This document shows, piece by piece, positions 25,596-34,434 of a stretch of DNA of 64,000 bases (its first letter is position 1; every line of letters starts with the position of its first letter). The DNA is from Tessaracoccus rhinocerotis. GTDB taxonomy: Bacteria > Actinomycetota > Actinomycetes > Propionibacteriales > Propionibacteriaceae. The DNA lies in contig NZ_VKKG01000001.1 of assembly GCF_007197885.1 (NCBI RefSeq), positions 430,334-494,333 on the forward strand, read 5' to 3'. Under the pieces are notes generated by a model. It did not search any database. It was not told the origin of the DNA and saw only the letters and a program-made list of their open reading frames with translations. The translations under genes were made by a program, and so were the position numbers.

Positions 25596-26827
25596 TCCCT
25601 GACCAGCCACACCACCACTCCCTGGGCATCGATCCCTGCGACGGCCACGCCATCGGCTTCCACGAAGAGTACGGCCTCGAGAGTATTGTCGAGCACCCTC
25701 ACCTCCCCGCTGCCGGACGCGATCGGGGCCAGCTCTGCGTGCGCCAGTTGGATCCGACGGGGCCGGTGCGGAGTGGGAACGGCGGGGTCGAGGCGGTAGT
25801 ACAGCCAGTGGCCCCCAAGGTCCGCCGGGGCGCTGGCCACGGGACCGCCGAAGGGCAGGGGGCTGACCAGCGGCCACCCACTGTCGGTCCACAGCAGCCG
25901 ACGGACCTGCGCGAGGTGGTGCGTGGGGTCGTCTCCGTCCCGGACGTGATGCACGAGGAACGTCCCGCCATCGGTCACCAGGTGGGAGCTGTGCCCCGGT
26001 GCGGCCCACAGCGATCCATCGGGCGCCTCGTGGCCGGCAAGGATGACGGTCCCCACCTCGGCGGGCGGCTCGGAGGCATCGACCATCGCCCCGCCACAGA
26101 AGTCCGTGTAGGGGCCGGTGACCGACCGCGAGCGCGCCACCCTGACGTTGTAGGTGTCGAACAAGGAGTCGAAGGAACAGAACAGTGCGTGGGTTCCCGA
26201 CGCCGGATGGAACAGCACGTGGCCGCCCTCCACCGCGCCGTTGATGGAGACCGCTCTCTGCACCACCGGCGTGCCGGCGTCGCCGGGGATGGCGGGTCGG
26301 CCGTCGGGACGCAGGGGCAGGATGCGCAGTCCACCGAAGAACGAGCCGTAGAGCAGCCAGTCTGCACCGTCGGGGTCCACGACGACGGCAGCGTCTATGG
26401 CATTGACAGGGCTGGTCGCATGGCTGGTCCGCACCACCAGCTCGCGGTGCTGCCAAGGGCCGGTGGCGTCGGGGGCGGTGGCGAGTGCGATGGTCGACGT
26501 CCGAGAGCCGAACGTACTCGCGGAGTAGTACATCCGGTACTCCTCTCCGCGTCGCACCACCTCGGGCGCCCAGATACCCGGTGCCGAACTCCACTTCGCG
26601 GCCTCCGCGGGGACGCCGTCGAAGGCATGCCCGTACCAGTCCCAATCGACCAGGTCGCGCGACTTGCGGATCTGAACGCCCACCCCGGGGGCGCCTGCGA
26701 CGGCTGTGTCCGTGGAGAACATCAGCCAGCTGCCATCGCGGGCCTGCACCACCGTGGGGTCATGGGCCCCCCAGGGTCCGGGGTCGCCGCCGGTGTGCGC
26801 GTCGGCCCTCAGGTACTCGGGTTCCAT
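25592..26827 (-). CDS. GH43 family enzyme, cytoplasmic (arabinanase or arabinofuranosidase type)
   Basis: The 411-residue five-bladed beta-propeller has the three expected acids: base Asp in WGAHDPTVV (near 23), pKa-setting Asp in NAIDAAVVVDPDG (near 145) and acid Glu in GAVEGGHVLF (near 195). WAPEVVRRGEEYRMYYSAST is the typical second blade. The C-terminal part (about 310-411) is a small beta-sandwich. No signal peptide, so it should act on imported arabino-oligosaccharides. EGG in place of the usual EGP or EAP beside the acid is a small change. It starts 1 base after the permease stop. Its propeller resembles the GH43 lipoprotein at 31780. Exact bond specificity is not readable. Confidence 0.9.
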   Translation of the reverse strand: MEPEYLRADAHTGGDPGPWGAHDPTVVQARDGSWLMFSTDTAVAGAPGVGVQIRKSRDLVDWDWYGHAFDGVPAEAAKWSSAPGIWAPEVVRRGEEYRMYYSASTFGSRTSTIALATAPDATGPWQHRELVVRTSHATSPVNAIDAAVVVDPDGADWLLYGSFFGGLRILPLRPDGRPAIPGDAGTPVVQRAVSINGAVEGGHVLFHPASGTHALFCSFDSLFDTYNVRVARSRSVTGPYTDFCGGAMVDASEPPAEVGTVILAGHEAPDGSLWAAPGHSSHLVTDGGTFLVHHVRDGDDPTHHLAQVRRLLWTDSGWPLVSPLPFGGPVASAPADLGGHWLYYRLDPAVPTPHRPRRIQLAHAELAPIASGSGEVRVLDNTLEAVLFVEADGVAVAGIDAQGVVVWLVRE

Positions 26828-26828
26828 G

Positions 26829-27677
26829 TCAGCCCTTCGTTCCGGTCAGCGCCACCGACTCGATGATCTGGCGCTGGAAGACCACGAAGATCACGAACAC
26901 CGGTACGAGTGCGATCACCGATGCGGCCATGATCAGCGGGTAGTCGGTCTGGATCGCGTAGTTGGCGTTGAAGTTCGCGATCACGACCTGGAGCGTCTGC
27001 TTCTCGGGTGTGTTCAGATAGATCAGGGGCGCCAGGTAGTCGTTCCAGACAGCCATGAACCACAAGATGAACTGGGCTGCGATGGCGGGCCGGATGAGCG
27101 GCAGCACGATCGAGGCGAAGATCCGCAGGTAACCGGCGCCGTCGATCTTGGCCGCCTCCAGCAGTGAGTCCGGCACCGAGGTGAGGTACTGCCTCAGGAA
27201 GAAGATCATCATCACGTTGCCGAAGACACCGGGAACGATCAGCGGCAGCAGTGTGTCCACCCAGCCGACGTTCGCAAACATCACGAACTGCGGGATCATC
27301 AGCGTCGGGAACGGGATCATCAGGCCCGCGAGCATGAACAGGAAGATCCCGTTCTTGCCCGGCATCCGCAGTTTCGCGAACGCGAACGCTGCGAGGGTGG
27401 AGGTGATCGAGCCGACGATGGTGACCGTCAGTGAGACGATCAGCGAGTTCTTGATGCCGGCGAGCAGTGGACCGGCCGTCCACACCCGCAGGTAGTTGCT
27501 CCACTGCGGATCGGGCGGGATCCATTCGGGCGGCAGGGCGAAGACTCCCTCCTGGGTCTTCAGCGAGGTGGAGAGCATCCACAGTAGCGGTGCCACCATC
27601 ACGATGCCGCCGATGAGCAGCGCGACGGCCACGATGATGTTGCCGGTCCGGTAGCGCTTCTGCGCGATTGTGGCCAT
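26829..27677 (-). CDS. Sugar ABC transporter permease (MalG/AraQ type)
   Basis: The 282-residue protein has six predicted membrane segments, beginning IIVAVALLIGGIVMVAPLLW, and the EAA loop EAAKIDGAGYLRIFASIVLP near residue 190 that contacts the ATPase. It belongs to the CUT1 family, which imports oligosaccharides. It lies 3 bases after the other permease gene and 1 base before GH43. No ATP-binding protein is encoded in the operon, so a shared ATPase such as MsiK, as in Streptomyces, is likely (inference). Confidence 0.95.
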   Translation of the reverse strand: MATIAQKRYRTGNIIVAVALLIGGIVMVAPLLWMLSTSLKTQEGVFALPPEWIPPDPQWSNYLRVWTAGPLLAGIKNSLIVSLTVTIVGSITSTLAAFAFAKLRMPGKNGIFLFMLAGLMIPFPTLMIPQFVMFANVGWVDTLLPLIVPGVFGNVMMIFFLRQYLTSVPDSLLEAAKIDGAGYLRIFASIVLPLIRPAIAAQFILWFMAVWNDYLAPLIYLNTPEKQTLQVVIANFNANYAIQTDYPLIMAASVIALVPVFVIFVVFQRQIIESVALTGTKG

Positions 27678-27680
27678 GGC

Positions 27681-28595
27681 TCACTCCACTCCGTCGTGCG
27701 AGTTGCGGGCGTTGATCCAGAACTGGAACGCCGTGATGAGGAACACGAGCACGCCGAGCAGTACCGCCATCGCGGAGGCGTAGCCCATCGACAGGCTCGA
27801 GAAGGCCTGGCGCCAGATGTACCAGACGATGGACGCCGAGGAGAACTCGGGACCGCCCGTGGGAGTCATGATGTTGATCTCGGTGAAGATCTGGGAACCG
27901 GCGATGATGCTCGTGACCACGAGGAAGAAGGTGACCGGCTGCACCATCGGCAACGTGATGTGGAAGAACCGCCGGAAGCTACTGGCGCCGTCGAGCTCAG
28001 CGGCTTCGTACAGCGACCTCGGGACGCTCTGCAGGGCGGCGAGGTAGAGCAGCATCGAGTAGCCCAATCCCTTCCACACCGCCATGATGATGAGCGCGGG
28101 TTTGACAGTCGCCTTGTCAGCCAGCCAGTTGGGACCGTCGATGCCGACGAGTGCGAGTACCTGGTTCACGAGGCCGAAGTCACCGTTGTAGGCCCACTGC
28201 CACAGGATGGAGACAGCTGCGAGGGACGACACCACCGGCACGTAGTAGATGCTGCGGAAGAAGGCGCGCCCCGGCATCCGACGGTTCATCGCAAGGGCGA
28301 GTGCCAGCGACACCACGAGCCCGATCGGGATGCCGATCATGTAGAAGAACGTGTTGCCCAACGACTGGATGAAGTACGGGTCCGAGAAGGCCCGGACGTA
28401 GTTGGCCAGGCCGATCCACGTCGGCGCGGTCAGCATGTTCCAGTTCGTGAACGACGCGTAGATGCTGTAGAGGAACGGCCCGATCGCGAAAGCGAGGAAT
28501 CCGATCAGGGGCAGGGCGATGAACGAGGCTGCGACGAGGTGTTCCCGCCGGTAGAGGCGGCTCCGGCGTCGGGGCTGTTCGGTGGTGGCACTCAT
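27681..28595 (-). CDS. Sugar ABC transporter permease (MalF/AraP type)
   Basis: The 304-residue protein has six membrane segments, starting HLVAASFIALPLIGFLAFAI, and the EAA loop EAAELDGASSFRRFFHITLP (near 215). ATG 28595 follows GGAAGG on the minus strand and gives the usual Arg-rich N-terminus (RRRSRLYRREH). It pairs with the permease downstream to form the CUT1 channel. It is 67 bases from the binding-protein stop. Confidence 0.95.
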   Translation of the reverse strand: MSATTEQPRRRSRLYRREHLVAASFIALPLIGFLAFAIGPFLYSIYASFTNWNMLTAPTWIGLANYVRAFSDPYFIQSLGNTFFYMIGIPIGLVVSLALALAMNRRMPGRAFFRSIYYVPVVSSLAAVSILWQWAYNGDFGLVNQVLALVGIDGPNWLADKATVKPALIIMAVWKGLGYSMLLYLAALQSVPRSLYEAAELDGASSFRRFFHITLPMVQPVTFFLVVTSIIAGSQIFTEINIMTPTGGPEFSSASIVWYIWRQAFSSLSMGYASAMAVLLGVLVFLITAFQFWINARNSHDGVE

Positions 28596-28662
28596 GGGCG
28601 CAACCTTCCGGTAGGCGGCGTGGGGCCGGGGCCGCCCCCACGCCGGTTCGAGGTACTGGGGG

Positions 28663-30027
28663 TCAGATGCCCGCGTCCATGTTGGCGGCGTCCAGCTTGG
28701 CCTGCATCTGCGGCTGCAGCTGGGCCACGTAGTCGGCGGCGGTGACCTCACCGTCGAGCACCGGCTGGATGCCCACCCAGAAGTCGTCGTACCACTCGGG
28801 CGTCCAGGTGGCCGCAGCAGGTAGCGCGCGTCCGTAGTCCTCGGCGATCTGGATGAACTCCTCCTTGTTCGCCGGCGCCCCCTCGGCTTCCAGGTACTCG
28901 CCCTTCGCCATGTCCACCAGGTTGGGGATCTGGATGCCGGCCTGGTACAGCGAGCGCTGGCACTCCTCGTCCGCCGAGAGGTACATCGCGAGCTGGGTGG
29001 CGAGCTCCGCGTGCTCGGTGGAGTTGGACACCGAGATGCCCAGCGACCCCAGCCAGGTGGCGGTCTCGCCGGTCTTGCCCACGGGGTACGGGATCAGGTC
29101 CCATTCGAAGTCCAGGCCCTGGTAGGTGCTGACGTCCCACGGTCCGACGGGGAAGAACCCGATCTGACCGCGCATCCAGCGCTGGTAGGTGTCCATGGTC
29201 TGCGCCTGCTCGATGGAGGGCGTCGAGCCGTCGATGATCTGGATGTCGGCGAAGTCCTGGAGTGCCTCGGCGAACTCCGGGGTGTCGATGGTGACGGTGC
29301 GGCGTTCCTCATCGGCCCAGTCCCCTCCGTTCGACCAGACCCAAGCCTGCAGGTTCCACGCGACGTTGAGGCCGGTGCCCCATCGCTCGTCCTCGGGCGA
29401 GGTGAGCTGCTTGGCGACGTCGCGGAACTCGGCCCACGTGTACGGCTTGTCCTTGTCGGGCAGCGGGATGCCCAACTCCTCGAACATGGTCTTGTTGTAG
29501 CCGAAGGAGAACGGCCCGACGTCCTTGGGAAGGCCGTAGATGGCTCCCTGGCCGACGCGAGTGCCGTCGAAGCGGTAGGAGTCGACCCCGTACTTCCACA
29601 CCTTCGAGACGTCCAGGCCTGCGGCCTCGATGTCCCCGGTGATGTCCTTGACGACGCCGGTCTTGGCGAACGCCATGACCGAGCCCTGCTCAAGGTAGAA
29701 CACGTCCGGAACCTGGCCGCCGGTGATGGCAGCCTGGAGCTTGGTGCGGTACTGGTCGGCGTCGGTCACGATGACCTTGACCTTGGCGCCGGTCTGCTCC
29801 TCGAAGGCCGCGATGGCCTGGTCATAGGCCTTGCGCTCGTCCTCCCCACCCCGGAACATGTAGGTGAGCTCGACACCGGCGCCCCCACCGCCGGTGGTGC
29901 TCGAACCGGAGGACTCGCCGGAGTTTCCGTTGTTCGTGCCGTCCGCTCCACAGGCCGCGAGGCCCGTGGCCATGGCCGCGATGCCCGTGCCTGCCAGGAG
30001 TGTCCGGCGGCTGATGCTTCCCATCAT
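28663..30027 (-). CDS. Sugar ABC transporter solute-binding lipoprotein
   Basis: The 454-residue type-1 extracellular binding protein (SBP_bac_1) has a signal peptide with SISRRTLLAG, resembling a twin-arginine signal, then a lipobox ATGLAAC with Cys26 as the lipid anchor, and a Gly/Ser linker. ELTYMFRGGEDERKAYDQAI opens the mature fold and VPDVFYLEQGSVMAF follows. ATG 30027 (MMGS) has AAAGGG upstream; ATG 30024 is equally possible. It captures oligosaccharides, probably arabino-oligosaccharides, for the two permeases. It has a good sigma-70-like promoter at 30114-30142. Confidence 0.95.
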   Translation of the reverse strand: MMGSISRRTLLAGTGIAAMATGLAACGADGTNNGNSGESSGSSTTGGGGAGVELTYMFRGGEDERKAYDQAIAAFEEQTGAKVKVIVTDADQYRTKLQAAITGGQVPDVFYLEQGSVMAFAKTGVVKDITGDIEAAGLDVSKVWKYGVDSYRFDGTRVGQGAIYGLPKDVGPFSFGYNKTMFEELGIPLPDKDKPYTWAEFRDVAKQLTSPEDERWGTGLNVAWNLQAWVWSNGGDWADEERRTVTIDTPEFAEALQDFADIQIIDGSTPSIEQAQTMDTYQRWMRGQIGFFPVGPWDVSTYQGLDFEWDLIPYPVGKTGETATWLGSLGISVSNSTEHAELATQLAMYLSADEECQRSLYQAGIQIPNLVDMAKGEYLEAEGAPANKEEFIQIAEDYGRALPAAATWTPEWYDDFWVGIQPVLDGEVTAADYVAQLQPQMQAKLDAANMDAGI

Positions 30028-30113
30028 GGAAGGCCCTTTCGATCGTCGTGGGCCACACACGCCGACTCCGGCGGTGCCGCCCGGCGTCCCGACTCTGGAA
30101 CGCTTGAGCATGA

Positions 30114-30142
30114 GTATTGTCGGTAATCGATGAACCTGTCAA
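30114..30142 (-). promoter_or_regulatory. Promoter of the importer operon with operator in the spacer
   Basis: On the minus strand -35 TTGACA (30142-30137) and -10 CAATAC (30119-30114) are 17 bases apart. The spacer reads GGTTCATCGATTACC (30136-30122), sharing TTCATCGAT with the perfect palindrome at 30247. A LacI dimer here would exclude polymerase. Confidence 0.6.
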
Positions 30143-30213
30143 CAGCTTGGGATAAGTGGAGACCCAGAATGTTACCGGGATCACGGGCGTCTGGCCCGCT
30201 CAAGCGCCTGTCG

Positions 30214-30258
30214 TTGACCTTGGGACGGCGCCATGCCATGCTTCCTTTCATCGATGAA
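30214..30258 (+). promoter_or_regulatory. Promoter and palindromic operator of the GH51-GH43 operon
   Basis: TTGACC (30214-30219) and CATGCT (30237-30242) are 17 bases apart. The predicted start near 30249 lies inside TTCATCGATGAA (30247-30258), a perfect 12-base palindrome. Together with the related site in the opposing promoter it suggests joint control of import and cleavage by one LacI protein. Confidence 0.5.
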
Positions 30259-30286
30259 CGCATTTCCGGCGAAGGAGCCAATCAGC

Positions 30287-31783
30287 ATGACCATCGCACG
30301 CCTGGTGATCAACCCCTCGTTCAAGGTGGGTCCCGTCCGACGACGGACCTTCGGCTCCTTCGTGGAGCATCTCGGACGCTGCGTTTATGAGGGGATCTTC
30401 GAGCCCGACCACCCCACTGCGGACGCGGACGGATTCCGCTCCGACGTGCTGGACCTGGTCCGCGAGCTGGGGATCAGCACGGTGCGCTATCCCGGGGGCA
30501 ATTTCCTGTCCGGCTACCGCTGGGAGGACGGTGTGGGTCCCGTCGACCAGCGTCCCAAGCGCCTGGACCTGGCCTGGCACTCCAGCGACCCGAACACCAT
30601 CGGGACCGACGAGTTCATGAAGTGGGCCGACAAGGCCGGCGTGGAACCAATGATGGCTGTCAACCTCGGCACGCGCGGCCTGCAGGAGGCTCTGGACGTC
30701 CTCGAGTACTGCAATGTGGCCGCCGACTCCCACCTGGCCGAGCAGCGTCGCAACAACGGCGCCCACGATCCGTACCGGGTGGGGCTGTGGTGCCTCGGCA
30801 ACGAGATGGACGGCCCGTGGCAGATCGGTCACAAGTCCGCCGCGGAGTACGGGCGCCTCGCCGCCGAGGTGGCGCGCGGGATGCGCATGATGGATCCCGG
30901 TCTCGAATTGGTCGCCTGCGGCTCCTCCAGTCGGGCGATGCCCACCTTCGGGGAGTGGGAGCGAACGGTCCTGACCGAGGCCTGGGACCATGTCGACATG
31001 ATCTCGGCACACGCCTACTACTGGGAGAAGGAGTCCGGCCTGCAGGAGTTCCTGCTGGGTGCCGAGGACATGGACCGGTTCATCGACCAGGTCGCAGCGA
31101 CGGCGGACACCGTCGCGGCCGCCCGGAAGAGCGACAAGGTGATCGGGATCTCATTCGATGAGTGGAACGTCTGGTACCAGGACCGCACTCCGTCGAAGCC
31201 GCCGACGGGCGACGATTGGCCGGTGGCCCCCAACCTGCTCGAGGACACCTACAGCGTGGCAGACGCCGTGGTGGTGGGGAACCTGCTCATCTCCCTACTG
31301 CGCCACACGGACAGGGTATGGGTGGCCAACCAAGCCCAGCTCGTGAATGTGATCGCCCCCATCCGCACCGAGAAGGGTGGGAAGGCCTGGAAGCAGACCA
31401 TCTTCCACCCGTTCGCCCTCACCTCCCGGCATGCCGCGGGCGAGGTGCTGCGCGTGGTCGTGGACGGCCCCACCGTGGCCAGCGAGGAGTTCGGCGAGGT
31501 GCAGGCGGTGGACGCCGTCGCCACCTGGTCGGACGATGAGTGCGTCGTGTTCCTGGTCAACCGCGACGAGTCCGCGAGCGTCACTGCTGCATGCGAGGTT
31601 CCTGCAGGCCTACGGGTGGTCGAGGCACTCACCTACGCCAACGCGGATCCCCGCTGGCACGCCAGCGCCGATGATGACACGACTGTCCTGCCCACCGCGA
31701 ACGACTCTGTCCGGCTCGTCGGGACTGATCTCGAACTGGAGCTTCCGCCGATCTCGTGGACCATGGCGCGGCTCGCGCGATGA
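30287..31783 (+). CDS. GH51 alpha-L-arabinofuranosidase (copy 2)
   Basis: The 498-residue enzyme has acid/base Glu173 in CLGNEMDGPW and nucleophile Glu292 in ISFDEWNVWYQDR, at the same positions as in copy 1 (18338-19849). VRYPGGNFLSGYRWEDGVG is conserved. No signal peptide, so it is cytoplasmic and would finish arabino-oligosaccharides brought in by the adjacent importer. ATG 30287 has GAAGGAG (30271-30277) at nine bases; upstream in-frame ATGs lie in the promoter. The stop overlaps the start of the GH43 lipoprotein gene (ATGA), so the two are coupled. Confidence 0.95.
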   Translation: MTIARLVINPSFKVGPVRRRTFGSFVEHLGRCVYEGIFEPDHPTADADGFRSDVLDLVRELGISTVRYPGGNFLSGYRWEDGVGPVDQRPKRLDLAWHSSDPNTIGTDEFMKWADKAGVEPMMAVNLGTRGLQEALDVLEYCNVAADSHLAEQRRNNGAHDPYRVGLWCLGNEMDGPWQIGHKSAAEYGRLAAEVARGMRMMDPGLELVACGSSSRAMPTFGEWERTVLTEAWDHVDMISAHAYYWEKESGLQEFLLGAEDMDRFIDQVAATADTVAAARKSDKVIGISFDEWNVWYQDRTPSKPPTGDDWPVAPNLLEDTYSVADAVVVGNLLISLLRHTDRVWVANQAQLVNVIAPIRTEKGGKAWKQTIFHPFALTSRHAAGEVLRVVVDGPTVASEEFGEVQAVDAVATWSDDECVVFLVNRDESASVTAACEVPAGLRVVEALTYANADPRWHASADDDTTVLPTANDSVRLVGTDLELELPPISWTMARLAR

Positions 31784-32793
31784 GGCAGAGGCTCGGAGTC
31801 GCACTCGTCGCGACCGCGCTGCTGGCGGCCTGCGCGCCGTCACCGGCACCCCTCGCGACGGAACTCCCCGTGACCGGCGACCTGCGCACGCACGACCCGG
31901 GGCTCGTCGTCGGGACCGATGAACATCCTTGGTTCGTGTTCTCCACCGGAGACCCGCGGGTGGGGCTGGGGGCGATCCAGGTCAGGACCTCACCCGACGG
32001 CGTGGAATGGACCTACGCGGGCGAGGCCTGGACCCCGTCGGAGGAGCCCCGTTGGGCCGTCGACGAGATCGCCGGGATCACCAACTTCTGGGCACCCGAG
32101 GTCATCGAGCACGACGGGAGCTGGTACCTCTACTACTCCGCCTCCACCTTCGGCTCCAACACCTCTGCGATCGGTCTGCGCACCGCCGAGCAACTGGACG
32201 CCACCAACCCGGCAGCAGGCTGGACCGAGCGGGGCGAGGTGATCTCCTCGGACGGCACCGTCGACTACAACGCCATCGACCCAGCCGTCCTCGTCGACGA
32301 GGACGGGACCGGCTGGATGGCCTTCGGGTCGTTCTGGGGCGGTATCCAAATGGTGGAGCTCGACTTCCCGTCGGGCCTGACCGCACCCGGAGCGAAGGTG
32401 TTCAACATCGCTAGCCGTGGCACTGCGGTCAATGCGATCGAGGCTCCTGCGCTCCTGTTCCGCGAGGGCTGGTACTACCTCTTCATGTCCTTCGACTCCT
32501 GCTGCCAGGGAACCGCCAGCACCTACAACATCAACGTCGGGCGATCCGAGGATGTCCGCGGCCCCTACATTGACGCCGACGGTGTCCCGCTGACCGACGG
32601 TGGCGGCACGCTGCTGCTGGGGACGGAGGGCAACCGGATCGGCCCGGGCGGGCAGTCCGTGTCCGAGAACCACATCGCATACCACTACTACGACGACAAC
32701 CTGGGCGGGGACTTCCAGCTGGCCGTGCGCGAACTCGGTTGGACCGAGGACGGCTGGCCGGTGGTAAGCACCAATCAGCCATCCGACGACTGA
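31780..32793 (+). CDS. GH43 arabinanase-like lipoprotein
   Basis: The 337-residue protein begins with a short lipoprotein signal (VALVATALLAAC, Cys18), so it should be anchored on the outer face of the membrane. The GH43 propeller has Asp in THDPGLV, Asp in NAIDPAVLVDEDG and Glu in NAIEAPALLF. FWAPEVIEHDGSWYLYYSAS and FMSFDSCCQGTASTYNINVG resemble endo-alpha-1,5-L-arabinanases. It would cut arabinan near the importer. The start overlaps the GH51 stop by 4 bases. It shares its propeller pattern with the cytoplasmic GH43 at 25592, so one enzyme type is present on both sides of the membrane. Confidence 0.92.
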   Translation: MRQRLGVALVATALLAACAPSPAPLATELPVTGDLRTHDPGLVVGTDEHPWFVFSTGDPRVGLGAIQVRTSPDGVEWTYAGEAWTPSEEPRWAVDEIAGITNFWAPEVIEHDGSWYLYYSASTFGSNTSAIGLRTAEQLDATNPAAGWTERGEVISSDGTVDYNAIDPAVLVDEDGTGWMAFGSFWGGIQMVELDFPSGLTAPGAKVFNIASRGTAVNAIEAPALLFREGWYYLFMSFDSCCQGTASTYNINVGRSEDVRGPYIDADGVPLTDGGGTLLLGTEGNRIGPGGQSVSENHIAYHYYDDNLGGDFQLAVRELGWTEDGWPVVSTNQPSDD

Positions 32794-32821
32794 GGCTCCC
32801 TGCCCACTCCCACGGGCCGAC

Positions 32822-32839
32822 GTGAAACGATTGTTTCAC
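32822..32839 (+). promoter_or_regulatory. Perfect 7-bp inverted repeat before GH51 copy 3
   Basis: GTGAAACGATTGTTTCAC has perfect seven-base arms around GATT and lies 32-49 bases before the ATG at 32871. Size, AT-rich centre and place fit a LacI-type operator. It differs from the TTCATCGATGAA palindrome at 30247, so another regulator may act here. As a hairpin without T-run it is a poor terminator. Confidence 0.5.
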
Positions 32840-32870
32840 CGCACTCCCATTCGCCGAGCAGAAGGAAACC

Positions 32871-34400
32871 ATGAGCGAGACCCAGCCCTCCACAGCAGTC
32901 ATCAACCTCGACGTCCCGGGCCACACCATCAGCAAGCACGTATACGGGCACTTCGCCGAGCACCTCGGGCACTGCATCTACGACGGCATCTTCGTCGGCG
33001 AGGACTCCCCGATCCCGAACGTGCGCGGGATCCGTACCGACGTCGTTGACGCGTTGAAGGCGATCGAAATCCCGAACCTCCGGTGGCCCGGTGGCTGCTT
33101 CGCCGACGAGTACCACTGGCGCGACGGCGTGGGTCCCCGCTCGGAGCGACCCACCGTGGTCAACACGCACTGGGGCGACGTCGTGGAGGACAACTCCTTC
33201 GGCACGCACGAGTTCATGGACCTGTGCGAGCAACTCGGCACCGACCCCTACATCTGTGGCAACGTCGGCTCGGGCACCGTGCGCGAGATGGCCGACTGGG
33301 TCGAGTACCTGACCCGCTCCGGATCGGCCCCGATGTCGGAGCTCCGCCGCACCAACGGCCGAGAGGAGCCCTGGAAGGTGCCGTTCTGGGGCATCGGCAA
33401 CGAGTCGTGGGGGTGCGGCGGCAACATGCGCGCCGAGTACTACGCGGACCTGGCCCGTCAGTACTCCACCTACTGCCGCGAACATGACGGCAACAAGCTG
33501 TACAAGATCGCCGGTGGCGCCAACATCGACGACTACCACTGGACCGAGACGCTCATGAAGACGCTCGGGGACCTGGGCTGCGGCTGCAACCCGCGCCACT
33601 TCTTCGACGCCATCTCGCTGCACTACTACACCTACCCCGGTGAGTGGGAGCCAAAGCAGAGCGCCACCGACTTCGATGCCGAGACCTACTACGACACCAT
33701 GCGCTCCGCTTGGCAAGTCGACGAGCTGCTGACCCGACATGGCAACGTGATGGACGTCTATGACCCGAGCAAGCGCATCGGCCTGGTGCTCGACGAGTGG
33801 GGCACCTGGTTCGCCGTCGAGCCCGGCACAAACCCCGGCTTCCTGTACCAGCAGAACACGATTCGCGACGCGCTGGTGGCGTCGGTCCACTTCGACTCGT
33901 TCCACCGACACGCGGACCGCTTGGTCATGGCCAATATCGCCCAGACTGTCAACGTCCTGCAGGCCGTCCTCCTCACCGACGGGGACACGCTCATCAAGAC
34001 TCCCACCTACCACGTGTTCGAGATGAACAAGGGCCACCAGGATGCGCAACTGCTCCAGCTGAGCTGGATCGGCGGGGCCCTGCCCACCCGGACCGTAGGC
34101 AACCGCGAGATCCCGCTGGTCTCGGGGTCCGCCTCCACGACGGCTGGCCGAGCGCTGATCTCGTTGAGCAACCTCGACCTCGAAGCCAGCCACGAGGTCA
34201 TCGTCGACCTGCGTGGCCACCGCGTCACCGACGTGGCCGGCCGCATCCTCACCGCAGGCGCCGTCCACGCACACAACACCGCAGACCAGCCCGACGCCGT
34301 CGTCCCAAGAAGCTTCGACGTCGCCAATGTCACCGACGGACGACTCGCCATCGAATTGCCCGCCCACAGCCTTGTCACCCTGGAGCTGACGCTGGGCTGA
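32871..34400 (+). CDS. GH51 alpha-L-arabinofuranosidase (copy 3, different subfamily)
   Basis: The 509-residue enzyme has acid/base Glu178 in [14 protein letters not shown] and nucleophile Glu309 in [30 protein letters not shown] is the subfamily version of the conserved barrel motif, unlike copies 1 and 2 (RYPGGNF). It resembles the bifidobacterial type that acts on arabinoxylan or arabinan side chains. No signal peptide. ATG 32871 follows AGAAGG (32860-32865). A palindromic site precedes it, so it may be controlled apart from the upstream pair. The secreted GH43 gene begins 34 bases after its stop. Confidence 0.94.
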   Translation: MSETQPSTAVINLDVPGHTISKHVYGHFAEHLGHCIYDGIFVGEDSPIPNVRGIRTDVVDALKAIEIPNLRWPGGCFADEYHWRDGVGPRSERPTVVNTHWGDVVEDNSFGTHEFMDLCEQLGTDPYICGNVGSGTVREMADWVEYLTRSGSAPMSELRRTNGREEPWKVPFWGIGNESWGCGGNMRAEYYADLARQYSTYCREHDGNKLYKIAGGANIDDYHWTETLMKTLGDLGCGCNPRHFFDAISLHYYTYPGEWEPKQSATDFDAETYYDTMRSAWQVDELLTRHGNVMDVYDPSKRIGLVLDEWGTWFAVEPGTNPGFLYQQNTIRDALVASVHFDSFHRHADRLVMANIAQTVNVLQAVLLTDGDTLIKTPTYHVFEMNKGHQDAQLLQLSWIGGALPTRTVGNREIPLVSGSASTTAGRALISLSNLDLEASHEVIVDLRGHRVTDVAGRILTAGAVHAHNTADQPDAVVPRSFDVANVTDGRLAIELPAHSLVTLELTLG

Positions 34401-34434
34401 CCACCCACCCTTCTCAATCCCCCTAGGAGCAACA

